A stretch of DNA of 37,901 bases from Eubacterium sp. (GCA_029266335.1 JAQSXC010000046.1:1-37901); one strand, 5' to 3'; shown: positions 8,394-17,673, numbered from the stretch's first letter. The notes: generated by a model not told the origin, from the sequence alone. Made by a program: numbers and translations.

Positions 8394-8520
8394 ATTAAGG
8401 AACATTAAAAGAATCTGTTGGATTTTATGTTATGAATTAATTCTGTAAGCGGATTGTTCGTGACTGTTATAAATGTTTATTATTAGTCGGTGGAATTTGG
8501 CAGGAAGGGATGATTTGGTA

Positions 8521-9780
8521 ATGAAAGCAGAAATATTAGCTGTTGGAACAGAGCTGCTTATGGGGCAGATAGTAAATACAAATGCTCAGTATATATCCTC
8601 AAGGTTACCTGATGTAGGAGTCAGTGTATATTATCATAGTGTAGTAGGTGACAATCCTGAAAGGTTGAAGGAAAGTCTTGAACTGGCTTTAAAGAGATGT
8701 GATGTTGTAATTACGACAGGAGGTCTTGGCCCAACTCAGGATGATTTGACAAAAGAGACTATTGCTCAGGTTTTTGGTAAAAAGCTTGTTTTACATGAAG
8801 AGAGTCTTGAAGAGATCAAGGCATTCTTCAAAAATCTGGGCAGGGAAATGACCCAAAACAATGAAAAACAGGCATATATGCCTGAAGGCTGTATAATTCT
8901 CAAAAACAATAACGGAACAGCACCCGGTTGTATAATGGAGAAAGGTGAAAAAATCATTGTAATGCTGCCCGGTCCGCCTTCAGAGATGAAACCGATGTTT
9001 AATGATTTTGTGTATGGGTATTTCAAGGAAAAAAGCAGCTATTCCATTGAATCAAAATTCTTAAGAGTATTTGGCATAGGCGAGTCGGCCATGGAAACTA
9101 AAATTTTAGATCTGATAGATGCCCAAACAAATCCGACAATAGCCACATATGCAAAAGAAGGAGAAGTGACCATAAGAGTTTCGGCAAAGGTTGAACAGGG
9201 GAAGGACACCCAAATACTGCTTGAACCGGTAATAGAGAAAATAAGGAAAAGAACCGGACCCTGCTTGTACTCAGAAGAAGATCAGACCCTGGATCTGGTG
9301 GCGGCAAATCTTCTGTTAAAAAATAATCTTACCATAGCTACAGCGGAATCCTGTACCGGAGGACTTATATCACAGACCTTGACCGATATTCCCGGCATAT
9401 CCAGAGTTTTTATAGGTGGAGCTGTAACTTATTCAAATGATGCTAAAGAAGAGTATCTTGGTGTGAAAAAGGAAACCTTGATGCAGTTTGGAGCCGTAAG
9501 CCGGGAAACCGCACTGGAAATGGCTGAAGGGATTAGAAGAAGTTTAAAAACTGATATAGGAGTTTCCGTTACCGGTATTGCAGGACCTGATGGCGGTACA
9601 TCCGAAAAACCTGTCGGTCTGGTATATATCGGTCTTGCATCCGGACAGGGAACTATCACAAAAGAACTGAGACTGCATGGAAACAGAAAAAGAATAAGAA
9701 CAATAACAGCTCTTTATGTTTTTGACATGATAAGAAGACATATATTAAAGCTGGATATTGATTTGGGTGGTCAAAAATAA
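8521..9780 (+). CDS. cinA: Competence/damage-inducible protein CinA, nicotinamide-nucleotide amidase type
   Basis: CinA pairs an N-terminal molybdopterin-binding-like domain that cleaves ADP-ribose or NMN-type dinucleotides with a C-terminal amidase domain that deamidates NMN, salvaging pyridine nucleotides. Here the first domain covers about residues 1-165 ([25 protein letters not shown]). The C-terminal domain covers about 260-412 ([20 protein letters not shown]). The 419 residues are normal. [13 protein letters not shown] is the usual family N-terminus, favouring the ATG at 8521. The TTG at 8515 has better spacing from AGGAAGGG (8501-8508) and would add only two residues. Upstream of recA, as in many Gram-positives, but with murJ between them. 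Confidence 0.93.
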   Translation: MKAEILAVGTELLMGQIVNTNAQYISSRLPDVGVSVYYHSVVGDNPERLKESLELALKRCDVVITTGGLGPTQDDLTKETIAQVFGKKLVLHEESLEEIKAFFKNLGREMTQNNEKQAYMPEGCIILKNNNGTAPGCIMEKGEKIIVMLPGPPSEMKPMFNDFVYGYFKEKSSYSIESKFLRVFGIGESAMETKILDLIDAQTNPTIATYAKEGEVTIRVSAKVEQGKDTQILLEPVIEKIRKRTGPCLYSEEDQTLDLVAANLLLKNNLTIATAESCTGGLISQTLTDIPGISRVFIGGAVTYSNDAKEEYLGVKKETLMQFGAVSRETALEMAEGIRRSLKTDIGVSVTGIAGPDGGTSEKPVGLVYIGLASGQGTITKELRLHGNRKRIRTITALYVFDMIRRHILKLDIDLGGQK

Positions 9781-9845
9781 TTTACAAATGAAAAAAGCCG
9801 GAGCTTGTAAGGTAAAAGCTGGCTTACGGCCATGGAGGCAGTATT

Positions 9846-11432
9846 TTGAGCTCAAATAACAAAAAAATCACAGGCGCTGCCATTATTGTAATGTCCTCAC
9901 TGGTTGTGAGCAGAATTACCGGTTACCTGAGAACAATATTAATAAACAACCTGCTTGACCCTTCACAATCCGATTCACTTTTAGCGGCATTCAGAACAAC
10001 AGATTTAATGTACAACCTTTTAATCGGTGGTGCAATATCTGCTGCATTGATTCCAATTTTATCGGGTTATCTTGCAAGAGATGAGGAAGAGGACGGCTGG
10101 AAGGCTGTAGGTACTTTTATAAATGTTATATTCCTGAGTATGTTGGTGGTTAGCACGTTGGGTGTTATATTTGCACCCTGGGTGGTTTCAATGACAGCAT
10201 CCGGACTGGAGGGTGAAGTTCGAGAAACAACCATACAGCTGACCCGTATTTTGTTTCCTTCGGTGGGCTTTATGATGCTGGCAGGAATGACAAACGGCGT
10301 GCTCAATTCCTATCAAAGGTTTGCAGCTGCTGCGTACGGGCCGTCACTGTATAATCTCGGAACGGCACTGAGCATTCTGATTCTCAGTCGTTTCGGTGTT
10401 AAATATGTGGCTTATGGAGTGCTTGCCAGTGCCGTAATGTATTTTTTAATTCAGATATCTTTTGCTTTTCCTAATTTTAAGTATTACAAACCAAAGCTGT
10501 TCTGGAAACATTCCGGTTTCAGGAAACTGTTCAGACTGGCTATACCGTCACTTGCCGCCTCTGCAGTGGTGCAAATAAATATACTGATTTCATTGAATTT
10601 TATATCCTTGTTCAGACAGGAAGGAAGCATTACCGCTTACTATAATGCCAATGATATCTGGCAGCTGCCCTATGGAATTTTTGCCATGGGTCTGGGTACG
10701 GCGCTCCTGCCTACTTTATCCGAGAAACTGGCCTTAAAGCAGGTCGACGAATTCAAGAATATTTTAAACGGAGCCTTTAAAACCATTCTTTATCTCATAA
10801 TACCTTCGGCTGTTGCTTTTATGGTAATATCCGAGCCGGTCATAAGCGTGGTCTACAAGTGGTCTGCCAACATTGACAAATATAGAATAGTTACTGCAGG
10901 AAGTATTCTGCTGCTGTTTACCGCAGCTATGATTGCACAGTCAATGCTAGCCATTCTGAACAGGGCTTTCTATGCCAGCAATGATACAAAAACACCGCTG
11001 TATGTTGGAACTGTCTCAATAATTTTAAATTTTGTCTTCTGTTTCATTTTCCTGAAAGCTGATTTGGGACCGGCTGGAATGTCTTTGGCTTATTCCATTC
11101 AGAGTGTAGTCAATATGTCGGCAATGATGTATATAATTTCTAAAAAGATGAACGGAATGGGTTGGAAAAAGCTTTTTGCATATTCGTTAAAGCTGTTGGA
11201 GGCTGCCGCTGTAATGGGAGTAGTCATTTTTGTAATGAATAAATTGGCTCCTGTTGATTTTACACAGAACTATTCCATGCATTCCAAAATAATTGAAATA
11301 ATTGTTCTTGGAACGGAAATACTGGTGGGAGCCCTGGTTTACTTTGCCTGTACAATGCTGCTGAAGGTTGAGGAAGCAATAGCCTTTAAAAACAAACTTT
11401 CAGGAAGATTAGGAAAATTCTTTAAAAAATAA
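9846..11432 (+). CDS. murJ: Lipid II flippase MurJ (MviN family)
   Basis: MurJ moves lipid II, the peptidoglycan precursor, across the cytoplasmic membrane. The 528-residue protein is almost wholly hydrophobic, consistent with about 14 membrane helices. Its opening region (ITGAAIIVMSSLVVSRITGYLRT) carries the Arg residues that line the family's central cavity. Later family-like segments include NDIWQLPYGIFAMGLGTALLPTLSE and NRAFYASNDTKTPL. The start is a TTG at 9846, supported by GGAGG at 9834-9838, 7 bases away. No ATG or GTG nearby fits. It begins 65 bases after cinA without a terminator and ends 9 bases before the recA promoter, so it is probably read from the cinA promoter. Its linkage to recA is unusual but looks positional only. 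Confidence 0.93.
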   Translation: MSSNNKKITGAAIIVMSSLVVSRITGYLRTILINNLLDPSQSDSLLAAFRTTDLMYNLLIGGAISAALIPILSGYLARDEEEDGWKAVGTFINVIFLSMLVVSTLGVIFAPWVVSMTASGLEGEVRETTIQLTRILFPSVGFMMLAGMTNGVLNSYQRFAAAAYGPSLYNLGTALSILILSRFGVKYVAYGVLASAVMYFLIQISFAFPNFKYYKPKLFWKHSGFRKLFRLAIPSLAASAVVQINILISLNFISLFRQEGSITAYYNANDIWQLPYGIFAMGLGTALLPTLSEKLALKQVDEFKNILNGAFKTILYLIIPSAVAFMVISEPVISVVYKWSANIDKYRIVTAGSILLLFTAAMIAQSMLAILNRAFYASNDTKTPLYVGTVSIILNFVFCFIFLKADLGPAGMSLAYSIQSVVNMSAMMYIISKKMNGMGWKKLFAYSLKLLEAAAVMGVVIFVMNKLAPVDFTQNYSMHSKIIEIIVLGTEILVGALVYFACTMLLKVEEAIAFKNKLSGRLGKFFKK

Positions 11433-11441
11433 ATTTTTAAG

Positions 11442-11470
11442 TTGACTAAACAAATAAAAATATATATAAT
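11442..11470 (+). promoter_or_regulatory. Sigma-A promoter of recA
   Basis: TTGACT (11442-11447), 17 bases, TATAAT (11465-11470), starting 9 bases after the murJ stop. The start site would fall near 11477, inside the LexA box. This gives recA transcription separate from cinA-murJ. Confidence 0.85.
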
Positions 11471-11476
11471 AAAAAC

Positions 11477-11490
11477 AGAACAAATGTTCT
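11477..11490 (+). promoter_or_regulatory. LexA (DinR) operator, SOS box
   Basis: AGAACAAATGTTCT contains GAAC-AAAT-GTTC, a full match to the Gram-positive SOS consensus GAACRNRYGTTC. It covers the predicted recA start site, so bound LexA would block initiation and RecA-stimulated LexA cleavage would release it. Confidence 0.9.
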
Positions 11491-11511
11491 ATAATTGCGA
11501 GGAGGTCACCC

Positions 11512-12546
11512 ATGTTAGAAAAGAAAAAAGCACTTGAAATGGCCCTTGGTCAGATTGAAAAGCAATTTGGAAAAGGTGCGGTTATGAAATTGGGCGAAAG
11601 CGCACATATGAATGTTGAAGTTATTCCTACAGGTTCCCTAAGCCTTGATATTGCTCTCGGAGTCGGTGGAGTACCCAGAGGCAGAATAGTTGAGATATAT
11701 GGACCTGAATCATCAGGTAAGACCACAGTTGCATTACATATTATTGCTGAAGCTCAAAAAGCAGGCGGAGAAGCAGCTTTTATTGATGCAGAACATGCTC
11801 TTGATCCGGTTTATGCAAAAAAACTTGGGGTTGATATAGATAATTTGATAGTTTCACAGCCGGATACCGGTGAACAGGCATTGGAAATTACCGAAGCTCT
11901 TGTAAGAAGCGGAGCTATTGATGTTATAGTTATAGACTCAGTTGCAGCACTTGTACCAAAAGCTGAAATTGACGGCGAAATGGGAGACTCACACGTGGGT
12001 CTGCAGGCAAGACTTATGTCACAGGCACTTCGAAAGCTGGCAGGCGTTATCAGCAAATCCAGAACAACTTCCATATTTATTAATCAGCTTCGTGAGAAGG
12101 TTGGCATAATGTTCGGAAATCCAGAGACTACTCCGGGTGGACGAGCTCTGAAATTTTACTCATCTGTACGTCTTGATGTCAGAAGAATTGAGGCCATCAA
12201 GCAGGCAAATGAGGTGGTAGGCAACAGAACCAGAGTTAAGGTTGTAAAGAATAAGATAGCCCCACCATTCAGAGAGGCTGAATTTGATATAGTTTACGGT
12301 GAAGGTATATCCAGGGAAGGCAGTATTCTTGACATCGCTGTTGGTAATGAAATCGTAAACAAGAGCGGTGCATGGTTCTCCTATAACGGACAGCGCATTG
12401 GACAGGGCAGAGAAAACGCAAAGCAGTATCTGAAAGAAAATCCTGCAATGTGTTTGGAAATAGAAAAGCTGGTCAGAGGAAATTTGACTATTGCACCTGT
12501 TGTAAATGAGTCTGTTGATGAAGTTGAAGAAGAAGAGTTGGATTGA
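11512..12546 (+). CDS. recA: Recombinase A
   Basis: RecA forms filaments on single-stranded DNA, drives strand exchange, and triggers LexA cleavage in the SOS response. The 344-residue protein has Walker [10 protein letters not shown] (about residues 64-72), the [10 protein letters not shown] Walker B strand, the L1 loop ([22 protein letters not shown] region), the INQLREKVG segment, [14 protein letters not shown] for L2, and an acidic C-terminus (EVEEEELD) that tempers DNA binding. AGGAGGTCACC sits just before the ATG. A LexA box lies over its promoter. recX is downstream but separated by a strong terminator. Confidence 0.98.
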   Translation: MLEKKKALEMALGQIEKQFGKGAVMKLGESAHMNVEVIPTGSLSLDIALGVGGVPRGRIVEIYGPESSGKTTVALHIIAEAQKAGGEAAFIDAEHALDPVYAKKLGVDIDNLIVSQPDTGEQALEITEALVRSGAIDVIVIDSVAALVPKAEIDGEMGDSHVGLQARLMSQALRKLAGVISKSRTTSIFINQLREKVGIMFGNPETTPGGRALKFYSSVRLDVRRIEAIKQANEVVGNRTRVKVVKNKIAPPFREAEFDIVYGEGISREGSILDIAVGNEIVNKSGAWFSYNGQRIGQGRENAKQYLKENPAMCLEIEKLVRGNLTIAPVVNESVDEVEEEELD

Positions 12547-12620
12547 TACTAAGTTGGTATTGTGCTGAACGTTATTATTTAACTTTTCCAGGTAAAATTA
12601 ATATAAATCGTTAAACCAAG

Positions 12621-12676
12621 AAGGCATACCGGATTTCAAACATTAGTCGATACTTTGTTTGTCCGGTATGCCTTTT
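12621..12676 (+). terminator. Intrinsic terminator between recA and recX
   Basis: AAGGCATACCGGA (12621-12633) pairs perfectly with TCCGGTATGCCTT (12662-12674) around a 28-base loop, ending in TTTT. It would separate most recA transcription from recX, leaving a lower level of RecX by read-through, as described for recA-recX in other bacteria. Confidence 0.8.
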
Positions 12677-12723
12677 CAGAATAAACAGAATTTTAAAAAG
12701 CATAGCGAAACGGAGAGGTTTTT

Positions 12724-13344
12724 ATGAAAATTTCATCAATTGAATTTAATGAAAGGATTACATCAATGGCAACAGTATATCTGGAGAATAATGTGTCTTT
12801 CTGCCTTCCCAAAAAACGTATTCAGCTGCTGGAATTGGTTGAGGGAAAGAGCCTGTCCGAGGAGACATTAAATTACATTTTAGATACCGAGGTATATGCT
12901 TCTGCCAAAAGTTCAGCAGTTAATTACCTGGCATTAAAATTAAGAACCTCTTTTGAGGTACGGCAAAAACTTCAGGAAATGGGCTATGATGAAAATACAA
13001 TTGAAAAAGTAATTGGAAATCTTAATGAGATTAACTATATAGATGATAATAACTATGCTCAAAAGTATTTAAGGGAGAAAACAAGGCTCAAACCTAAGTC
13101 TGCCAGGCTTTTATCCATGGAACTAAAACAAAAGGGAATAGCCGATGAAATTATAAACAATGCTTTTGAGGAGTTTGAACTTGATGAGGGAGAGGTAGCT
13201 CTGGAACTTTTGAGGAAAAGGTATTCCAGACACACAGCTTTCGATGACAAGCTTATACAAAAGATGAAATCATTTTTGATGAGCCGTGGCTTTAATTACA
13301 GCCAGATTTCCAGAGCAATAAGCAGTTTTCTTCCTGATGAATAG
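12724..13344 (+). CDS. recX: Regulatory protein RecX
   Basis: RecX binds RecA filaments and limits their growth and ATPase. The 206 residues are all-alpha with the repeated three-helix units of the family: SAVNYLALKLRTSFEVRQKLQEMGYDE, then NEINYIDDNNYAQKYL with the family signature ID(D/E)..YA..Y, then SARLLSMELKQKGI. An N-terminal extension of about 55 residues before the core is typical of the Gram-positive form. GGAGAGG precedes the ATG. Its place immediately after recA supports the assignment. I see no promoter between the recA terminator and recX. Confidence 0.9.
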   Translation: MKISSIEFNERITSMATVYLENNVSFCLPKKRIQLLELVEGKSLSEETLNYILDTEVYASAKSSAVNYLALKLRTSFEVRQKLQEMGYDENTIEKVIGNLNEINYIDDNNYAQKYLREKTRLKPKSARLLSMELKQKGIADEIINNAFEEFELDEGEVALELLRKRYSRHTAFDDKLIQKMKSFLMSRGFNYSQISRAISSFLPDE

Positions 13345-13380
13345 ATTTTTTGCCACCTTATCTTATGGATTATACATATA

Positions 13381-13470
13381 AATTATAGCTGTATCTTTTA
13401 ACAATATATAAATTATAGCTGTATCTTTTAACAATATATAAATTATAGCTGTATCTTTTAACAATATATA
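13381..13470. repeat. Three perfect tandem copies of a 30-bp AT-rich repeat
   Basis: The unit begins AATTATAGCTGTATCTTTTA and ends ACAATATATA. Copies at 13381-13410, 13411-13440 and 13441-13470 are identical. A degenerate, interrupted copy follows (13472-13515, keeping AATTATAG and CTGTATCTTTTA) and a further fragment (AATTCTAATTG) near 13525. There are no spacers and no cas genes, so it is not a CRISPR array. It fills the 300-base gap between recX and rimO, where I find no gene. Perfect identity implies recent slippage or strong homogenisation. Confidence 0.95.
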
Positions 13471-13558
13471 AAATTATAGATATCAATTCTAACTGTATCT
13501 TTTATCACTATATAAATTCTAATTGTTATAAAAATATAATTAAATTTTTACGAATACA

Positions 13559-13587
13559 TTGACAATTCACCAATATTAATAAATAAT
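13559..13587 (+). promoter_or_regulatory. Candidate promoter for rimO-pgsA
   Basis: TTGACA (13559-13564), 17 bases, AATAAT (13582-13587), giving a leader of about 55 bases before rimO. A second match, TTGCAA-17-TAATAT at 13602-13630, would place the start inside the ribosome site and is less likely. Confidence 0.55.
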
Positions 13588-13649
13588 TTTTATTAGAGTT
13601 TTTGCAAAATATATGCGGGTAACATAATATAAATTAAGGAGTGTAATTG

Positions 13650-14990
13650 GTGAATAAAAAAATAGGTATTGTGTCTTTAGGATGCCCAAAGAATCTGGTT
13701 GACAGCGAAATTATGCTGGGTATGCTGAAGCACGCGGATTATGAGATTGTTAACGAAAAAGAAAATGCAGAAATTCTTATAGTTAACACATGCGGCTTTA
13801 TAGAATCTGCCCAACAGGAGTCCATCAATACAATTCTCGAGATGGCAGAGGAAAAGCGCCGCAGCTGTGAATTACTGATAGTCACAGGTTGTATGGCCGA
13901 AAGATATAAAGAAAAAATATTTGACTTAATACCAGAAGTAGATGCAGTATTGGGAACCGGCAACTATAAGGAAATTGCAGAGGTAATAAACAGGGCTTAC
14001 CGGGGTGAAAAGGTTGTAGCATACGGAAAGCTCAATGAAACCGACTATCTTGATGAGGACAGGATCATCTCCTCACGTAAGCATTCTGTTTATCTGAAAA
14101 TATCAGAGGGCTGTGATAACCGCTGTACCTATTGTATTATTCCTTATTTACGAGGAGCGTACAGAAGCAGAAAAATTGAAGCTCTTGTTAAAGAGGCAAA
14201 AGCTCTGGTCCAAAATGGGGCAAAGGAAATAATACTGGTTGCTCAGGACACCACAAGGTACGGTATTGATATATATGAGAAGAAAATGCTTCCTGAACTT
14301 ATCCGGGAAATATCGAAGATAGACGGTATAGAGTGGATTAGATTACTGTATTGTTATCCGGAAGAGATTGATGATGAACTGATCGATGAAATAGCATCCA
14401 ATCCAAAAGTGTGCAAATACATGGATATTCCTGTTCAGCATTCTTCAGACAGAGTATTGAAACTAATGGGGAGAAGGGGAACTATAACAGAGATCCGTAC
14501 AGCACTGACAAAACTGCGTGAAAGGGTAAAGGACATTGTTCTCAGAACCTCTCTTATTGTAGGCTTTCCTGATGAAACAGAAGAGGATTTTCAGCAGTTG
14601 GTAAGTTTCGTTGAAGAATTTAAATTTGACAGACTTGGCGTTTTTACTTATTCAAAAGAAGAGGGAACTCCTGCTGCCAAAATGAAAAAACAGATCCGGA
14701 AAAATATTAAAGTAAAACGCCAAAAAACAATACTAGAGCTTCAAAATTCAATTAGTGCAGAAATAAATGCCAAAAGAACCGGGAAAGTTTATGAAGCTAT
14801 TGTTGACGGCATTGCTGATGATGGTATATTCTATTATGGACGTACTTATGCAGAAGCCCCTGAGATAGACGGAACAGTATATTTTACAAGTCCTGAACCG
14901 TTGGAAATGGGGTCCTTTGTTGAGATTAAAATATTGAATTCAGAAGATTATGATTTGATAGGAGAGGTCATAAATGAACTTACCAAATAA
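13650..14990 (+). CDS. rimO: Ribosomal protein S12 methylthiotransferase RimO
   Basis: RimO is a radical-SAM enzyme that adds a methylthio group to a conserved Asp of ribosomal protein S12. The 446-residue protein shows the N-terminal UPF0004 domain with three cluster-binding Cys in GCPKNLVDSE, VNTCGFI and GCMAERY. The radical SAM core has CDNRCTYC (C-x3-C-x2-C) followed by IPYLRGAYRSR. GFPDETEEDF comes next, and a C-terminal TRAM domain (about residues 375-446). GCPKNLVD distinguishes RimO from MiaB. I chose the GTG at 13650, 8 bases from AAGGAG (13636-13641). A TTG one codon upstream is the alternative. Its last 17 bases overlap pgsA. Confidence 0.95.
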   Translation: MNKKIGIVSLGCPKNLVDSEIMLGMLKHADYEIVNEKENAEILIVNTCGFIESAQQESINTILEMAEEKRRSCELLIVTGCMAERYKEKIFDLIPEVDAVLGTGNYKEIAEVINRAYRGEKVVAYGKLNETDYLDEDRIISSRKHSVYLKISEGCDNRCTYCIIPYLRGAYRSRKIEALVKEAKALVQNGAKEIILVAQDTTRYGIDIYEKKMLPELIREISKIDGIEWIRLLYCYPEEIDDELIDEIASNPKVCKYMDIPVQHSSDRVLKLMGRRGTITEIRTALTKLRERVKDIVLRTSLIVGFPDETEEDFQQLVSFVEEFKFDRLGVFTYSKEEGTPAAKMKKQIRKNIKVKRQKTILELQNSISAEINAKRTGKVYEAIVDGIADDGIFYYGRTYAEAPEIDGTVYFTSPEPLEMGSFVEIKILNSEDYDLIGEVINELTK

Positions 14991-15594
14991 AATAACAGTT
15001 TCAAGAATATTGTTAGTACCGATATTTATGATTTTTGTAATACCAATACCCGATGCAACAGTAAATCTTCCATTATTATCATTCTTAAAAGATGATATGT
15101 TAAGGATTAATCAGTTCATTAACAGCTATGGAAATTATGTTGCAGCGTTTCTGTTTATTTTAGCAGCAAGTACAGATGGAGTTGATGGGTATATTGCAAG
15201 AAAGCACAAACTCGTCACGGCTTTTGGTAAATTCCTTGATCCTATTGCAGACAAATTACTTATTACTGCAGCACTGATAGCGCTTGTGCAGAGGGATGTC
15301 GTAACCGGTTGGGCGGCAATGATTATTATCTCCAGAGAACTGCTTGTAACCGGAATGAGACTGGTGGCAGCAGGTGAAGGGCAGGTTGTGGCAGCCAATA
15401 GATCCGGAAAAATCAAAATGGTTTGTCAGACCGTTGCTGTTTCGGTAGCGTTATTGAATAATTTCCCGTTTTCACTGTTTACAGATATAAAAATCGATGC
15501 ATATTTAATGTTAGTGGCAGTAATAGTAACAATATACTCGGGTATTGATTTCTTTGTTAAGAATATTAAAGTTATAAAGCCTGACGATATTTAA
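14974..15594 (+). CDS. pgsA: CDP-diacylglycerol-glycerol-3-phosphate 3-phosphatidyltransferase
   Basis: PgsA makes phosphatidylglycerol phosphate, the committed step to acidic phospholipids, in the cytoplasmic membrane. The 206-residue protein has several membrane helices and the complete CDP-alcohol phosphotransferase motif: D68, D71-G72, A75-R76, G85, D89 and D93, in the region STDGVDGYIARK...GKFLDPIADK. The start overlaps the end of rimO, with GGAGAGGT as ribosome site inside rimO, indicating translational coupling. A region of about 25 residues (near 28-52) between the first two helices is longer than in many homologues. A terminator follows 33 bases after the stop. Confidence 0.95.
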   Translation: MNLPNKITVSRILLVPIFMIFVIPIPDATVNLPLLSFLKDDMLRINQFINSYGNYVAAFLFILAASTDGVDGYIARKHKLVTAFGKFLDPIADKLLITAALIALVQRDVVTGWAAMIIISRELLVTGMRLVAAGEGQVVAANRSGKIKMVCQTVAVSVALLNNFPFSLFTDIKIDAYLMLVAVIVTIYSGIDFFVKNIKVIKPDDI

Positions 15595-15626
15595 ATCAAT
15601 CATTATAGTAATCATCATTCGTTATG

Positions 15627-15659
15627 TAGCCGTAATCAATTGCGGCTATTCGTTTTTTC
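15627..15659 (+). terminator. Intrinsic terminator after pgsA
   Basis: TAGCCG (15627-15632) pairs with CGGCTA (15643-15648), and the stem can extend inward through TAAT/ATTG. It is followed by TTCGTTTTTT. The rest of the gap to fapR (15660-15890) has no supported gene; it holds a short AGCCAT/ATGGCT hairpin at 15795-15821. Confidence 0.75.
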
Positions 15660-15892
15660 TCAGAAATTTTTACATTAAAATCTTATTATTTTCAAAATTA
15701 CTGAATAAACGGATTATTGTGTAATATTATGTGTAGGTAATAAAATATATTCACCTGATAAATAATTTCTTGATAAAAATGGTACAATAGTACAAGCCAT
15801 ATATGTAAAGGCATAATGGCTGCAAGTTACTGTTTCATGGGAATATAACCGGATTACATATTCTAAATTTAACTGATATTATTAGAAAATAG

Positions 15893-15921
15893 TTGCAATA
15901 ATAGCAAAGTTAATATATAAT
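15893..15921 (+). promoter_or_regulatory. Promoter of the fapR-plsX-fab cluster
   Basis: TTGCAA (15893-15898), 17 bases, TATAAT (15916-15921). The expected start is near 15928, just before the FapR operator. Confidence 0.7.
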
Positions 15922-15935
15922 TTTGTTATCAGCAA

Positions 15936-15952
15936 TTAGTATCTGGTAATAA
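15936..15952 (+). promoter_or_regulatory. FapR operator
   Basis: TTAGTATCTGGTAATAA matches the FapR consensus TTAGTACCTGGTACTAA at 15 of 17 positions. It lies directly downstream of the predicted start site and 28 bases before fapR. This fits autoregulation, with malonyl-CoA releasing FapR. Confidence 0.85.
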
Positions 15953-15980
15953 TTATAATCAATAAGGGGTGTGGTTGTTT

Positions 15981-16571
15981 GTGAGCAGATCGTCTTCACA
16001 GAAACAACAGAGACAAAAAATTTTACTTGAAAAAATCAAGTATGACCCATTTTTAACAGATGAAGAATTGGCTGATTTTTTTAAGGTAAGTGTACCGACA
16101 ATTAGACTGGACAGACTGGAATTAGGGATTCCGGAGTTGAGGGAGAGAATAAAAAACGTAGCTGAATCCAATCAGGAAAAGTTGAAATCCATTGAAGGAA
16201 GAGAATTTATTGGAGAACTTATTGACTTACAACTTGGACAAAGTGCGATATCACTAATGGAAACCAACAGCACCATGGCATTTGAGAAAACCCATATTAT
16301 CAGGGGGCATTATATTTACTCACTTGCCGAGACTCTTGCAATAGCGGTAATAGATGCCCAGGTTGCCCTGGTCGGAGTTGCAAACATAAAATACAAAATC
16401 CCGGTATACTCGGGTGCAAAACTGGTTGCAAAAGCTGAAGTGAGAGAATCAAAACGAAACCGATTCATCGTATGGGTTAAGATATACGAGAAAAATATAG
16501 AAGTTTTCCGAGGTAAATTTATTCTGGTCACAATAGACAAAGGCAGTGTAAAGGAACAACAAAACAGGTAA
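15981..16571 (+). CDS. fapR: Transcription factor FapR (malonyl-CoA-responsive repressor of lipid synthesis)
   Basis: FapR represses fatty-acid and phospholipid genes and is released by malonyl-CoA or malonyl-ACP. The 196-residue product has an N-terminal helix-turn-helix of DeoR type (about 23-46, [21 protein letters not shown]). The characteristic linker helix [12 protein letters not shown] (51-62) is nearly identical to the Bacillus protein. A C-terminal hot-dog fold (about 75-190) with [17 protein letters not shown] forms the effector pocket. I chose the GTG at 15981. Starts at GTG 15969 or TTG 15975 lie within or too close to AAGGGG (15964-15969) and would add a hydrophobic tetrapeptide not seen in the family. 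plsX follows. Confidence 0.94.
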   Translation: MSRSSSQKQQRQKILLEKIKYDPFLTDEELADFFKVSVPTIRLDRLELGIPELRERIKNVAESNQEKLKSIEGREFIGELIDLQLGQSAISLMETNSTMAFEKTHIIRGHYIYSLAETLAIAVIDAQVALVGVANIKYKIPVYSGAKLVAKAEVRESKRNRFIVWVKIYEKNIEVFRGKFILVTIDKGSVKEQQNR

Positions 16572-16644
16572 TAATCATTAAAGTGGGATTTATTCAGTAT
16601 GGATATTACAGGTTGTCCCTTAATAATTGGAGGAAAACAAATTT

Positions 16645-17673
16645 ATGATAAATTTAATTGTAGACGCCATGGGCGGTGACAATGCTCCCGAGGCTATTAT
16701 AGACGGTTGTTTGGAAGCAATAAGCATGCAGGATGGTTTTAGAATAACTTTAGTCGGTATTAGTGAAGTTATAGAGAAAATTTTAAAGAACAGGAACTAT
16801 GACAGAGACAGAATTGAAATAGTAAATGCTACTGAAGTTATAACCGGGGATGATACTCCTACAAAGGCTATCAGAGGGAAAAAAGATTCTTCCATGGTAG
16901 TCGGTTTGAAAATGTTGAAAGATAAAAAAGGCGATGCTTTTTTATCGGCGGGAAATACTGGTGCTCTTATGACAGGTTCACTGCTTATAGCGGGCAGAAT
17001 GAAAGGGATAGACAGACCTTCCATGCCGGCACTGGTTCCAACCCAAAAAGGTATGTGTCTTATAATTGATGCCGGTATGAATACCGTTTGCAGACCGGTG
17101 AACTATATGCAGTTCGGTATAATGGGTTCAATATATATGAAGCTGATATTTAATCAAGAAACCCCCAAAGTTGGTCTGGTGAATGTAGGCTCTGAAGATG
17201 CAAAGGGTAATGATACTCTTAAGCAGGCTTTCGGACTTCTATCATCTTCACCTGTCAATTTTGTTGGTAATATAGAAGGTAATGATATTACAAGCGGTGA
17301 TGTCGACGTTGCCGTTTGTGATGGATATGTAGGCAATGTAGCACTAAAACTGTACGAAGGTGCAGGTTCCTTCTTCATGAAGGAATTGAAAAAGATATTT
17401 ACATCAAATATACTTACAAAAGTTTGCTACCTTTTGGTTAAGCCGTTTTTTAAGGATTTTAAAGACAAATTTGATCCTGATGAGCTCGCAGGCGCGCCGG
17501 TTTTGGGGATAAACGGACTTGTCATAAAAAGCCACGGCTCTTCAAAGGCAAAAACAATAAGAACCGCAATTTTAAAAAGAACATTACCGTTAATCAAATA
17601 TGGTATTGTGGATGAAATAAGAGAACAATTTAAAAATATGGAGGTGAAGCCCTCTGAAGACGATATCGACTAA
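16645..17673 (+). CDS. plsX: Phosphate acyltransferase PlsX
   Basis: PlsX converts acyl-ACP and phosphate to acyl-phosphate, the donor used by PlsY to start phospholipid synthesis, at the membrane surface. The 342 residues carry the N-terminal DAMGGDNAPEA signature (7-17), GAL/AGNTGALM in the active-site loop, DAGMNT, and ELAGAPVLGINGLVIKSHGSS near the C-terminus. The ATG at 16645 gives the standard MINLIVDAMGG start. A TTG 18 bases upstream overlaps the GGAGG site at 16629-16633. The 3' end overlaps the likely fabH start by 20 bases and contains the fabH ribosome site. Confidence 0.96.
   Translation: MINLIVDAMGGDNAPEAIIDGCLEAISMQDGFRITLVGISEVIEKILKNRNYDRDRIEIVNATEVITGDDTPTKAIRGKKDSSMVVGLKMLKDKKGDAFLSAGNTGALMTGSLLIAGRMKGIDRPSMPALVPTQKGMCLIIDAGMNTVCRPVNYMQFGIMGSIYMKLIFNQETPKVGLVNVGSEDAKGNDTLKQAFGLLSSSPVNFVGNIEGNDITSGDVDVAVCDGYVGNVALKLYEGAGSFFMKELKKIFTSNILTKVCYLLVKPFFKDFKDKFDPDELAGAPVLGINGLVIKSHGSSKAKTIRTAILKRTLPLIKYGIVDEIREQFKNMEVKPSEDDID

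Noticed and set aside
9788-9859. 23-codon frame overlapping the start of murJ, a possible leader peptide
   Set aside because: The ATG has no ribosome site, the peptide shows no notable feature, and murJ has its own clear GGAGG.
13381-13470. Repeats as a CRISPR array
   Set aside because: Units are directly adjacent without spacers, are AT-rich without the usual hairpin, and no cas gene is nearby.
15783-15821. Extended -10-like TGGTACAAT and AGCCAT/ATGGCT hairpin upstream of fapR
   Set aside because: No -35 match at the proper distance and a better promoter lies next to the FapR operator; kept only as a remark in the terminator entry.
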